Below are positions 23,839-32,640 of a stretch of 64,000 nucleotides of DNA, piece by piece (the stretch's first letter is position 1; every line of letters begins with the position of its first letter). A program made the translations under genes and the position numbers. Location: assembly GCF_000520995.1 (NCBI RefSeq), contig NZ_JACA01000045.1, positions 35,839 to 99,838 of the forward strand, read 5' to 3'. The notes below the pieces were generated by a model. The model was not told the DNA's origin. It ran no database searches and saw only the letters and a list, made by a program, of their open reading frames with translations. Source of the stretch: Aquimarina macrocephali JAMB N27 (GTDB lineage Bacteria > Bacteroidota > Bacteroidia > Flavobacteriales > Flavobacteriaceae).

Positions 23839-24510
23839 CTAAGACTTATTTGCTTTTATACTTATCTTTATTTCAATTTCATCATTAATAAATTTATCTC
23901 CCAGATCTCCAAAAACTGATTTAGAAGCATAATTTACACTCCAATCGGTACGGTTAATGGTAAAAATTTCAGTGTTTAATGTCATTACATCACCTTCAAC
24001 AGAGGTTGTGGCAGGAAATGAAATGTTTTTCTTGATATCTTTTAAGGTTAGGTTACCTTCGATATAAGTTTTTCCTTCTTTTTCACTAATTCCAGTAACT
24101 TCAAAAACTCCTTTCGGGAATTTAGCAACATTAAAAAAGTGATCTTCTGTTCCTTCTTTCTCTCCTTTAAGATGCCCTTCTAAGTCAGTTTTATCATCAC
24201 CTTCAAGATCGGTGACATTAATAGAAGTCATATCGATAATAAAAGAGCCACTCATAACGGTTCCCTCTTTAGCCTCAAAAGTACCACTAGCCAAACTTAA
24301 TGTCCCTGAGTGTTTTCCTGTTAGTTTTGATCCAGTCCAGTTTATGGAGCTTGATGCTACATCAACATTGTACATGATAGCTTCTACAGGAGCTTCTTTT
24401 ACTTCTTCTGCAGAACTTGCTTCGGTTTCGTTCTGTTTTTCTCCTTTACAGGAATAGGCGGTTATTAAAAGCGCAGTAATAATTAATGTGCTGGCAAATC
24501 TAATTTTCAT
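23839..24510 (-). CDS. YceI family lipoprotein
   Basis: 223 residues with a lipoprotein signal (ITAYSCKGEK), an acidic linker to about residue 46, and a YceI lipocalin-like domain: VDVASSSINWTGSKLTGKHS, GTFEAKEGTVMSGSF, IDMTSINVTD and ITGNL-like EGNLTLKDIKKNISFP. YceI proteins bind isoprenoid-like molecules in a barrel in the periplasm. A perfect -7 box is 30 bases upstream on the minus strand. It diverges from grpE. Confidence 0.92.
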   Translation of the reverse strand: MKIRFASTLIITALLITAYSCKGEKQNETEASSAEEVKEAPVEAIMYNVDVASSSINWTGSKLTGKHSGTLSLASGTFEAKEGTVMSGSFIIDMTSINVTDLEGDDKTDLEGHLKGEKEGTEDHFFNVAKFPKGVFEVTGISEKEGKTYIEGNLTLKDIKKNISFPATTSVEGDVMTLNTEIFTINRTDWSVNYASKSVFGDLGDKFINDEIEIKISIKANKS

Positions 24511-24539
24511 AAGTATTAGTTTTTAGTTAAAAATGATGT

Positions 24540-24547
24540 CAAAATTA
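24540..24547 (-). promoter_or_regulatory. -7 box for the yceI gene
   Basis: Minus strand reads TAATTTTG, a perfect TAnnTTTG, 29 bases before the ATG. Confidence 0.55.
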
Positions 24548-24594
24548 TTTTTTTATAGAAAGATAACTCTTAAATATATACTAAAAAATTCCTG

Positions 24595-24633
24595 TGACAT
24601 TATGACATTAATTCAAAAATGGCAGTACTTTTG
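24595..24633 (+). promoter_or_regulatory. grpE-dnaJ promoter with tandem TGACATTA repeat
   Basis: A perfect -7 box TACTTTTG lies at 24626-24633. Just upstream, TGACATTA occurs twice head to tail (24595-24602 and 24603-24610), where a -33 element or activator site would be expected. No CIRCE element is seen. Confidence 0.55.
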
Positions 24634-24671
24634 CTAGTTCAAAATGAAAACGTATAAAAGGTACGAGTTAC

Positions 24672-25217
24672 ATGAGTAAGAAAAATAAAAACACTGAAGA
24701 TGTAAAAGATCAAGTAGAGGAAGTGCTTGATACTCCTGTTGGAGAAACAGAGACAGAAGAAGTAGTAGATGCAGAAGCAGTACTAAAAGAAGAGCTTGGA
24801 AAGGAAAAAGATAAGTTTTTAAGACTTTTTGCCGAGTTTGAAAATTATAAAAAAAGAACCTCTAAAGAGCGTTTAGAATTGTTTAAAACTGCAAGTCAGG
24901 ATGTTATACAATCTATGTTGCCTGTATTAGATGATTTTGATCGAGCAATAAAAGAAATTGAGAAATCAGAAGATACTGGAGTTATTGAAGGTGTAGAGCT
25001 AATTCATAACAAATTGAAGGAAACTTTAAAAAGTAAAGGTTTGTCTGAAGTAGAAGTGTCTGCGGGAGATGTTTTTAATGCTGATGATCATGAAGCGATT
25101 ACCCAAATACCTGCTCCAAATGATGATCTAAAAGGAAAGATTGTAGACGTAATAGAAAAAGGTTATAAGTTGGGAGATAAAGTGATTCGTTTTCCAAAAG
25201 TTGTGACTGGTCAATAA
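24672..25217 (+). CDS. grpE: Nucleotide exchange factor GrpE
   Basis: 181 residues: an acidic N-terminus, a long coiled coil (about 35-90 with KDKFLRLFAEFENYKKRTSK), and the C-terminal beta domain ending in GYKLGDKVIRFPKVVT, the GrpE signature. It releases ADP from DnaK. It lies 6 bases before dnaJ in one operon; dnaK is not in the window. Confidence 0.96.
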   Translation: MSKKNKNTEDVKDQVEEVLDTPVGETETEEVVDAEAVLKEELGKEKDKFLRLFAEFENYKKRTSKERLELFKTASQDVIQSMLPVLDDFDRAIKEIEKSEDTGVIEGVELIHNKLKETLKSKGLSEVEVSAGDVFNADDHEAITQIPAPNDDLKGKIVDVIEKGYKLGDKVIRFPKVVTGQ

Positions 25218-25223
25218 GAAATT

Positions 25224-26333
25224 ATGAAGGAAGATTTTTACGACATATTAGGCATTAGCAAAAATGCTACAGGAGCCGAAATAAAAAAAGCGTATCGAAA
25301 AAAAGCTATAGAATATCACCCCGATAAAAACCCCGGTGATAAAACTGCTGAAGAAAAATTTAAAAAAGCAGCAGAGGCATATGAGATTTTGAGCGATCCT
25401 GATAAAAAGGCACGTTATGATCAGTATGGACATCAGGCTTTTGAAGGTGGCGGATTTGGCGGTGGCGGAATGAATATGGATGACATATTCAGTCAGTTTG
25501 GTGATATTTTTGGCGGTGGATTTGGAGGCTTTAGTGGTTTTGGCGGCGGAGGCGGAAGACAACGAAGAGCTAAAGGAAGCAATCTTCGTATTCGTGTTAA
25601 ACTTACATTAGAGGAGATTGCCAATGGTGTTGAAAAGAAAATTAAGGTAAAACGAAAAATTCAAGCACCAGGAACCACTTATAAAACATGTAGTACATGT
25701 AACGGTGCAGGACAAGTAACAAGAATCACTAATACTATATTAGGAAGAATGCAAACATCTTCCCCTTGCCCTGCTTGTGGGGGAGCTGGTCAGACAATAG
25801 ACCATAGGCCTAACGACGCAGATGCTCAGGGTTTAAAAGCTATAGAAGAAACAGTTAGTATAAAAATACCTGCTGGAGTAGAAGATGGGATGCAACTTAA
25901 AGTTACAGGAAAAGGTAATGAAGCTCCTGGTAATGGGGTTGCAGGAGATCTTTTGGTAGCTATAGAAGAACAGGAACATTTAGAATTGCAAAGAGAAGGA
26001 AATAATTTGCATTATGACTTATATATTAGTTTCTCTGAAGCCGTTTTAGGAGCATCCAGAGAAATTGATACTGTATCTGGCAAAGTGAGAATTAAGATAG
26101 AAGATGGAGTCCAAAGTGGTAAGATTTTGAGATTGAGAGGAAAAGGAATTCCAAGTCTTAATGGGTACGGGAAAGGCGATCTTTTGGTACATGTTAATGT
26201 GTGGACACCAAAAGCCTTGAGTAAAGAACAACGAGAATTTTTTGAAAAAATGGCTAAGGATGATCACTTTAAACCCAGCCCTGATAGTGGGGATAAGTCA
26301 TTTTTTGAAAAAGTAAAAGATATGTTTTCGTAG
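25224..26333 (+). CDS. dnaJ: Chaperone DnaJ with reduced zinc-finger domain
   Basis: 369 residues: a J domain with HPD (32-34), a Gly/Phe region (about 75-112), and two substrate-binding beta domains. The cysteine-rich domain keeps only two of the four CxxCxGxG motifs (Cys156/159 and Cys182/185). These are motifs II and III, which together form one zinc site; motifs I and IV of the other site are missing and replaced by APGTTYKT and DHRPNDADAQ. It works with DnaK and GrpE in folding. The reduction seems clean, not a frameshift, and may be a lineage trait of flavobacteria. Confidence 0.95.
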   Translation: MKEDFYDILGISKNATGAEIKKAYRKKAIEYHPDKNPGDKTAEEKFKKAAEAYEILSDPDKKARYDQYGHQAFEGGGFGGGGMNMDDIFSQFGDIFGGGFGGFSGFGGGGGRQRRAKGSNLRIRVKLTLEEIANGVEKKIKVKRKIQAPGTTYKTCSTCNGAGQVTRITNTILGRMQTSSPCPACGGAGQTIDHRPNDADAQGLKAIEETVSIKIPAGVEDGMQLKVTGKGNEAPGNGVAGDLLVAIEEQEHLELQREGNNLHYDLYISFSEAVLGASREIDTVSGKVRIKIEDGVQSGKILRLRGKGIPSLNGYGKGDLLVHVNVWTPKALSKEQREFFEKMAKDDHFKPSPDSGDKSFFEKVKDMFS

Positions 26334-26654
26334 TTAAATTAGATGATTTGAACGACTTCTAATCATTATAATTCTATTAACGTTTGATTAAGAAAAATTC
26401 GTATATTTGAGACATCACTAGCGCATTTAGTGATAATTTTTCTTTTTCATAGCAATTTTTTTCCCATCCTTAATACTTGTATTTAGGGTGGGTTTTGTTT
26501 TTATGATTAGACGACTTTTATAATCCGGGCTAAAAGAAGAGAAACCATTTTATATGCTATTTTATCACATTAATCATTAACATAATTAGCATAAGTTTTT
26601 AAGTTTTCGTATCATTCGGCTTTCATATTAAACTACAATTATATTTTACTATCT
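26334..26654 (+). other. Intergenic region after dnaJ with promoter-like box and two hairpins
   Basis: 321 bases. A perfect TATATTTG (26402-26409) is followed at once by a hairpin ATCACTA/TAGTGAT (26414-26434) with a T-rich tail, then by a second hairpin at 26463-26492 with a T run. This could be tandem termination of dnaJ or a very small RNA gene. Beyond 26510 nothing is seen except the leader of the ABC transporter. Confidence 0.4.
26463..26503 (+). terminator. Terminator upstream of the ABC transporter
   Basis: CCCATCCT and AGGGTGGG pair over 8 bp (one G-U) with a 14-base loop, followed by TTTTGTTTTT. Confidence 0.7.
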
Positions 26655-27584
26655 ATGGCTAATCTTTTAGAGGTACAACAAGCCACAAAACAATTTGGAA
26701 ACTTTACTGCATTGCAAGATGTATCAATTCAGGTACCTAAAGGAAGTATATTTGGATTACTTGGCCCTAACGGAGCTGGTAAAACCACACTAATTAGAAT
26801 CATTAATCAAATTACCTTGCCTGATAAAGGAAGTGTATATCTGGATAATGAACTGCTAAAACCGCAACATATTAGAGATATTGGTTATCTGCCGGAAGAA
26901 AGAGGACTGTATAAATCTATGAAGGTAGGCGAACAAGCATTGTATCTGGCGCAACTTAAAGGCCTTAGTAAAACAGAAGCCAAAGAACGCTTAAAGTATT
27001 GGTTTGATAAATTTGACATCTCACATTGGTGGAACAAAAAAATACAAGAACTCTCTAAAGGAATGGCACAAAAAGTACAGTTTATTGTAACTGTACTTCA
27101 TAAACCTAAACTTTTGATTTTTGATGAGCCATTTAGTGGTTTTGACCCCATAAATGCAAATGTCATTAAAGATGAAATTCTACAACTACGGGATGAAGGA
27201 GCAACGGTTATATTTTCTACTCACCGAATGGAAAGTGTAGAAGAATTATGTGATCATATTGCTCTAATTAATAAGTCTAAAAAAATACTCGAAGGTAAAC
27301 TTACCGATATAAAGAGAGCTTATAAATCTAATACTTTTGAAGTAGGTCTTTTAACCGAAAATAATACTGATTTGTATACTACATTACAAGATAAATTTAA
27401 TGTAGCCCCTGCAGATTTTAAAACAATTGATGATCAATTGAAAATGAAAATAACTTTGGATAATAATACATCCTCAAATGAGCTACTACAGTACTTATCA
27501 GATAAAGGGCAAGTAATGAGATTTAATGAAGTGATCCCAGGAGTTAACGAGATATTTATTAAAACCATTACAGAGAATGAGTAA
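26655..27584 (+). CDS. ABC exporter ATP-binding protein (NatA-like)
   Basis: 309 residues. Walker A GPNGAGKTT (37-45), signature LSKGMAQKV, Walker B LLIFDEPFSGFDP and the switch His in STHRMES are present, followed by a C-terminal DUF4162-like extension typical of ABC-2 exporters such as NatA. It overlaps the permease gene by 8 bases. The pair may export sodium, drugs or lipids; substrate unknown. Confidence 0.94.
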   Translation: MANLLEVQQATKQFGNFTALQDVSIQVPKGSIFGLLGPNGAGKTTLIRIINQITLPDKGSVYLDNELLKPQHIRDIGYLPEERGLYKSMKVGEQALYLAQLKGLSKTEAKERLKYWFDKFDISHWWNKKIQELSKGMAQKVQFIVTVLHKPKLLIFDEPFSGFDPINANVIKDEILQLRDEGATVIFSTHRMESVEELCDHIALINKSKKILEGKLTDIKRAYKSNTFEVGLLTENNTDLYTTLQDKFNVAPADFKTIDDQLKMKITLDNNTSSNELLQYLSDKGQVMRFNEVIPGVNEIFIKTITENE

Positions 27585-28875
27585 TCTAAAATTAATTATT
27601 AAAAGAGAATTTATAGCTCGAGTTCGTAATAGGACCTTTGTAGTGATGACTTTTTTAAGTCCTTTGATCATGGTAGGTATGATTTCTTTAATTGCCTGGC
27701 TCGCAACTTTGAACAATGATGAAATTCGTAAAGTAGCATTCTATGATGAAACGGGATTGTTTAGTACAGACTTTAAAGATTCTAGTGATATAGACTACAT
27801 AGATTATAGTGATTTACCCTTAAACGATGCAAAAGACTCTGTGGTTATCAAAAAACTCGATGGGCTATTGTATGTACCAAAGAAAAGTAGCAACAGTGAA
27901 CTTGCTAAATCAATACAATTTTATGCAGATGAAGCACCAAGTATTTCAATACTTAATAGAATTGAAGAAATTATAGCAAGTAAATTAACTAACCAAAACT
28001 TTAAAGAAAAAGGATTGGATCTGGATGTTATAGAGAACTCAAAAGCTAAAGTAAATATTTTGATAGAAAACTTTTCTGGAGAAAAAACATCAAAGATGTC
28101 TAGTTATATAAAGATGATTTTTGGTGGTGTAGCAGGATATTTCTTGATGATGTTTATTATCATTTATGGTAATATGGTAATGCGATCTGTTATCGAAGAA
28201 AAATCTAATCGAATTATAGAGATTATTATTTCTTCTGTAAAACCATTACAGCTTATGATGGGTAAAATTCTGGGAACTTCTTTTGCAGGGATTCTTCAGT
28301 TTCTTATCTGGGTGATTTTAGGAGGAGTGTTACTTGCCGTGGTATCTTCAGTTTTTGGTATAGATCCGCAACCAGCGGGTATAGATCAATCGCTGATTAT
28401 GCAAGAAGATGGTCAGCAAGAAATACAATTAATACTTCAGGATATCATGAAGCTTCCGCTAGGAACTCTAGTATTGTCTTTTTTCATTTATTTTATAGGA
28501 GGATACTTTTTATACAGTTCAATTTATGCTGCTATAGGCGCTGCTGTGGATAGCGAAACCGATTCGCAACAATTTATGTTACCCATTATTTTGCCGTTAA
28601 TGTTGGGGATTTATGTTGGATTCTTTTCAGTAATAGAAAATCCTCACGGCACGGTATCTACAGTGTTTTCTATGATTCCTTTAACTTCTCCAATAGTTAT
28701 GCTAATGCGTATACCTTTTGGGGTGCCTTGGTGGGAAGTATTAATCTCTATGCTTCTATTGGTAGGAAGTATTATCTTTATCACATGGATGGCAGGAAAA
28801 ATATACAGGGTAGGAATACTTATGTATGGTAAAAAACCAAGTTATAAAGAGCTATTTAAGTGGATGAAATATTAA
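27577..28875 (+). CDS. ABC-2 type permease (NatB-like)
   Basis: 432 residues: one N-terminal membrane helix (about 20-45), a large extracytoplasmic domain (about 46-180), then five or six helices, the ABC-2 membrane layout. The segment RSVIEEKSNRIIEIIISSVK is the conserved coupling region of the NatB/YhaP type. It is translationally coupled to the ATPase gene and followed after 4 bases by mscS. Confidence 0.93.
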   Translation: MSNLKLIIKREFIARVRNRTFVVMTFLSPLIMVGMISLIAWLATLNNDEIRKVAFYDETGLFSTDFKDSSDIDYIDYSDLPLNDAKDSVVIKKLDGLLYVPKKSSNSELAKSIQFYADEAPSISILNRIEEIIASKLTNQNFKEKGLDLDVIENSKAKVNILIENFSGEKTSKMSSYIKMIFGGVAGYFLMMFIIIYGNMVMRSVIEEKSNRIIEIIISSVKPLQLMMGKILGTSFAGILQFLIWVILGGVLLAVVSSVFGIDPQPAGIDQSLIMQEDGQQEIQLILQDIMKLPLGTLVLSFFIYFIGGYFLYSSIYAAIGAAVDSETDSQQFMLPIILPLMLGIYVGFFSVIENPHGTVSTVFSMIPLTSPIVMLMRIPFGVPWWEVLISMLLLVGSIIFITWMAGKIYRVGILMYGKKPSYKELFKWMKY

Positions 28876-28879
28876 CATT

Positions 28880-29767
28880 ATGATGCAGGAAGAAATTACA
28901 GAACAAGTAAAAGAAGTTATTCCTAAAAATATTTGGGATACCATGCAAGACTTTTTTAGTTATGAAATTTTTTATTTTGGAGAGGAACATCAGATTAAAT
29001 TGACTGTTGGATTGTTGTTTTTTGTACTTCTTATTCTTGTTATTACTTCTGTTTTTCTTAAGTTTTTTAAGAGAATTGTTACCAGAAAATTAAATAGAGG
29101 AGACAAACAAAAATTCGAATCAGTATTCTCGTTTTCAAAATATTTTGTTTATCTCATAGTCATCTTTTTTACATTAGATAGTATTGGGTTTAATATCACA
29201 GCAATATTTGCTGCTTCTGCGGCACTATTAGTTGGGGTTGGTCTTGCGTTGCAAACTTTTTTTCAAGATATTTTATCAGGCATTTTTATTTTTATTGATC
29301 AAACAGTACATGTGGGTGATATTATAGAATTAGATGGTAAAGTAGGAAGAGTAGAAGAAATTAAATTAAGAACTACAAGAGCAGTAACTATAGATAATAA
29401 AGTATTGATTATTCCTAATCATAAATATTTAACATCCATACTATATAACTGGACTCAAAATGGAAAAGTTACGAGAGAATCTATAACAGTGGGTGTTGCG
29501 TATGGTAGCGATACAGAGTTGATTAAAGAATTGCTAACCAAAGCAGCACTATCTAATACATATGTCTTAAAAGAACCAGCTCCATTAGTTTTATTTACCG
29601 ACTTTGCAGATAGTTCATTAAATTTTAAATTAATATTTAGTATTAACGATAGTTTTCAAGCGGTAGTACCACAGAGTGAGATACGATTTGAAATAGATCG
29701 TTTGTTTAGAGAACATAATATTAGTATTCCTTTCCCGCAACGTGTGGTTACCATGGTAAAAGAATGA
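28880..29767 (+). CDS. MscS-type mechanosensitive ion channel
   Basis: 295 residues. An N-terminal helical part, two membrane helices (about 36-60 and 85-105), the pore helix with AIFAASAALLVGVGLALQTF, then the MscS beta domain (FIDQTVHVGDIIELDGKVG) and C-terminal alpha/beta domain. The length is that of small MscS channels, which open under hypo-osmotic shock. It is likely co-transcribed with the ABC exporter (4-base gap). Confidence 0.93.
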   Translation: MMQEEITEQVKEVIPKNIWDTMQDFFSYEIFYFGEEHQIKLTVGLLFFVLLILVITSVFLKFFKRIVTRKLNRGDKQKFESVFSFSKYFVYLIVIFFTLDSIGFNITAIFAASAALLVGVGLALQTFFQDILSGIFIFIDQTVHVGDIIELDGKVGRVEEIKLRTTRAVTIDNKVLIIPNHKYLTSILYNWTQNGKVTRESITVGVAYGSDTELIKELLTKAALSNTYVLKEPAPLVLFTDFADSSLNFKLIFSINDSFQAVVPQSEIRFEIDRLFREHNISIPFPQRVVTMVKE

Positions 29768-29806
29768 AGAAAAACAGATAGGAAAGCATAACATACGCCC
29801 CCAAAA

Positions 29807-30703
29807 ATGAGAAAGAGCCTGATTTTTATATGTATACTATTATATAGCTTAAACGGCGTACGTTGTCAGAGTACTGATTTAGCAAGAATCGAATATACAT
29901 ACATCCCACAAGCCGATAGTGATAATATTTATAGTCGTTTTAGAGTTTCGGCTAATTATCCTATTAAAATGGATGATAAAGGAACTTACTTGGTAATCGG
30001 TGCACAATATAGATTTAATAACATACAGATAGATGATGAGTTGGGATTTGATGATCAGGGAGACCTAAATAGTTTTCATACTGCAGCTATAGAGTTAGGG
30101 TATACATTTAAGATGAAAAATAATTGGAGATTTGGCACTAAATTCGGAGTTGGAATTTCATCTAATTTTGAAGGATCTGGTGTAGAAAGAGATGATTTTA
30201 GATATAGAGTGTCTTTGTATTTTGTAAAGACGTATAAAAATGTACAAGAACCAAAAACGGCTCGTTTAATTGTAGGAGTACAGTATACTAATCCCGCTAG
30301 TCTTAATTTTCCGCTTCCTATCATTAATTATTATAAAAGATTTCATCAAAGTTGGTCGTACGCTATTGGGACTCCTAAAACAAATATTAAATATTTTTTT
30401 AATGAAAAAAGTACACTCCAGGCTTTTGTGGGGTTAGATCGTTTTTATGGTAATTTGCAAAATAACAAAGCATATGTAAATGAGAACGGAGAGACAAAAG
30501 TAATAGAAAATGTATCAATGTTTAATGTTATGGGAGCATTGGGGTATGAATATTATTTTACGGAACACTTATTGTTCTACACATATGCGGGATATACATT
30601 AAGTAATGAAATTCGTTTGCGAGATGGTAATCAAGAAAATGTATTGGCAATCAATGATAAAAATACATTCTATTTTCGTAGCGGAATAAAATTTAAAATA
30701 TAA
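29807..30703 (+). CDS. DUF6268 family outer-membrane beta-barrel protein
   Basis: 298 residues with a signal peptide (1-20, ...LNGVRCQS) and alternating strands through to the C-terminal FYFRSGIKFKI, typical of an outer-membrane barrel. The DARIEYTYIPQ-like start of the mature part (LARIEYTYIPQADSDN) is the DUF6268 hallmark. Role unknown. The stop overlaps the next gene's ATG (TAATG). Confidence 0.82.
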   Translation: MRKSLIFICILLYSLNGVRCQSTDLARIEYTYIPQADSDNIYSRFRVSANYPIKMDDKGTYLVIGAQYRFNNIQIDDELGFDDQGDLNSFHTAAIELGYTFKMKNNWRFGTKFGVGISSNFEGSGVERDDFRYRVSLYFVKTYKNVQEPKTARLIVGVQYTNPASLNFPLPIINYYKRFHQSWSYAIGTPKTNIKYFFNEKSTLQAFVGLDRFYGNLQNNKAYVNENGETKVIENVSMFNVMGALGYEYYFTEHLLFYTYAGYTLSNEIRLRDGNQENVLAINDKNTFYFRSGIKFKI

Positions 30704-31866
30704 TGGCAAAAATATTAGTAATTGAGGACGAAGCAGCAATTCGTAGGGTTCTTGTAAAAATTTTATCTGAAGAAAATAGTAAATATGAAGTTTTCGAAGC
30801 CGAAGACGGACTTTCTGGTATAGAAAAAATCAAAGCAGATGATTATGATCTTGTACTCTGTGATATCAAAATGCCAAAAATGGATGGAGTAGAAGTGCTA
30901 GAAGCTATAAAAAAGATAAAACCCGAAATTCCTATTGTCATGATTTCTGGTCATGGGGATCTGGACACTGCTGTAAACACAATGAGGTTAGGTGCTTTTG
31001 ATTATATTTCTAAACCACCAGATCTTAACCGTTTGCTCAATACAGTACGCAATGCTTTGGACCGTAAAGAACTGGTCGTGGAGAACAAAATGCTAAAGAA
31101 AAAGGTCTCCAAAAATTATGAGATGATTGGAGAGTCAAAGGCTATTTCTGATATCAAGAACATAATCGAAAAAGTTTCAGCAACAGATGCAAGAGTTTTA
31201 ATTACGGGCCCCAATGGTACGGGTAAAGAATTAGTTGCACATTGGATTCATCAAAAAAGTGATCGTTCCAAAGGACCAATGATAGAGGTAAACTGTGCAG
31301 CAATACCTGGAGAGTTAATAGAAAGTGAACTTTTTGGGCATGTAAAAGGAGCTTTTACGTCAGCCAATAAAGACCGCGCCGGTAAGTTTGAAGCTGCTAA
31401 TGGAGGAACGATATTTCTTGATGAAATTGGAGATATGAGCCTTTCTGCACAAGCCAAAGTACTTAGAGCACTACAAGAAAATAAAATACAAAGAGTTGGT
31501 AGTGATAGAGATATCAAAGTAGATGTTCGTGTAGTTGCTGCAACAAATAAAGACCTAAAAAAAGAAATAGCAGAAAATAAATTTAGAGAGGATCTATATC
31601 ATAGATTGGCAGTGATTTTGGTAAAAGTCCCGGCACTAAATGATAGAAGAGATGATATTCCTTTATTGGTAGAGTATTTTACCAAAAAAATATCAGGAGA
31701 ACAAGGATCACCTACTAAATCATTTTCAGCCAAAGCTATAAAACAATTACAGCAATATGATTGGACAGGTAATATCAGAGAGCTACGCAATGTAGTTGAG
31801 CGTCTAATTATTCTTGGTGGTAACGAAGTAAGTGAAGAAGATGTAAAACTTTTTGCAACTAAATAA
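30703..31866 (+). CDS. NtrC-like sigma-54 response regulator lacking DNA-binding domain
   Basis: 387 residues. The receiver domain has Asp54 (VLCDIKMPKMDG) and Lys104. An AAA+ domain follows with Walker A GPNGTGKE (169-176), Walker B GGTIFLDEIGDM and the arginine-finger region. The sigma-54-contacting loop reads GAFTSA (216-221) in place of GAFTGA. The protein ends right after the AAA+ lid (GNIRELRNVVERL ... DVKLFATK), with no Fis-type HTH. It may activate sigma-54 promoters from solution or have another AAA+ role. No kinase gene is adjacent; it is coupled to the DUF6268 barrel gene. Confidence 0.92.
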   Translation: MAKILVIEDEAAIRRVLVKILSEENSKYEVFEAEDGLSGIEKIKADDYDLVLCDIKMPKMDGVEVLEAIKKIKPEIPIVMISGHGDLDTAVNTMRLGAFDYISKPPDLNRLLNTVRNALDRKELVVENKMLKKKVSKNYEMIGESKAISDIKNIIEKVSATDARVLITGPNGTGKELVAHWIHQKSDRSKGPMIEVNCAAIPGELIESELFGHVKGAFTSANKDRAGKFEAANGGTIFLDEIGDMSLSAQAKVLRALQENKIQRVGSDRDIKVDVRVVAATNKDLKKEIAENKFREDLYHRLAVILVKVPALNDRRDDIPLLVEYFTKKISGEQGSPTKSFSAKAIKQLQQYDWTGNIRELRNVVERLIILGGNEVSEEDVKLFATK

Positions 31867-31982
31867 GTATTAATATTTATTCCAGTTCATAGTCTATAGT
31901 GATTGATTGTGTTTTTTAGTAAAAAGATTATTGTAATTAATGCTTCTTGTATTACGACCAATTATTGCATATGCCCTAAATA

Positions 31983-32504
31983 ATGAGAAGAGTTTTATTT
32001 TTGATTTTGTTGTTGTGTATACCATATATGTCTTCTGCTCAATATGATCCAGGAGCAACCAATTATGGATTTGCAGCTGCAAAAAGTTTCGGACTCGAAA
32101 ATGAATTAGCATTAGGGGTCAGAATAGAATATGCTTTTAATTGTTACACTACTTTTTTGGGAGAATACAATCGTTCATTTGCTATAGGTGCCGATGAAGA
32201 GTATGAAGGATATAATGAATTGGCAATTGGAGTAAATTTGATTTTATTTAATTGGTATCCTACTACAATAACAGCTGGTATAGGGTATGTAGGTAATGAT
32301 TCGGTTGAATTTGAGGCAATTGAAGATGATGCTTTTCTGGGGTTTAGAACAGGAAGCTTTAACCATGGAGCACAAATTAAAATAAGAGCATTACATCAAA
32401 TTTCTATACCTGTACATATTTTTGCAGAACTTAATGTTAAGAGTCTAGGACGAAGGTATGATACTTTTATGATTGGATTTAGTTATGATTTCTATGCTAG
32501 ATAA
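31983..32504 (+). CDS. Small outer-membrane beta-barrel-like protein (173 aa)
   Basis: 173 residues with a signal peptide (to SSAQ, about residue 19) and about eight alternating strands ending TFMIGFSYDFYAR, which suggests a small eight-strand barrel. The family is not recognised. It stands alone between the response regulator and the PPK2 gene. Confidence 0.75.
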   Translation: MRRVLFLILLLCIPYMSSAQYDPGATNYGFAAAKSFGLENELALGVRIEYAFNCYTTFLGEYNRSFAIGADEEYEGYNELAIGVNLILFNWYPTTITAGIGYVGNDSVEFEAIEDDAFLGFRTGSFNHGAQIKIRALHQISIPVHIFAELNVKSLGRRYDTFMIGFSYDFYAR

Positions 32505-32640
32505 ATCTTTTTACCTTTTTCAAATGTTCTGATTGGCCCTTTTTTTTGTTAAAAAATATATTAAAAAGAGTGTATTGGTAAACTATTTTCCTACAAACCC
32601 AAAACTTTAGTATCTTTCGGGTGATAACACAAATCATAGT

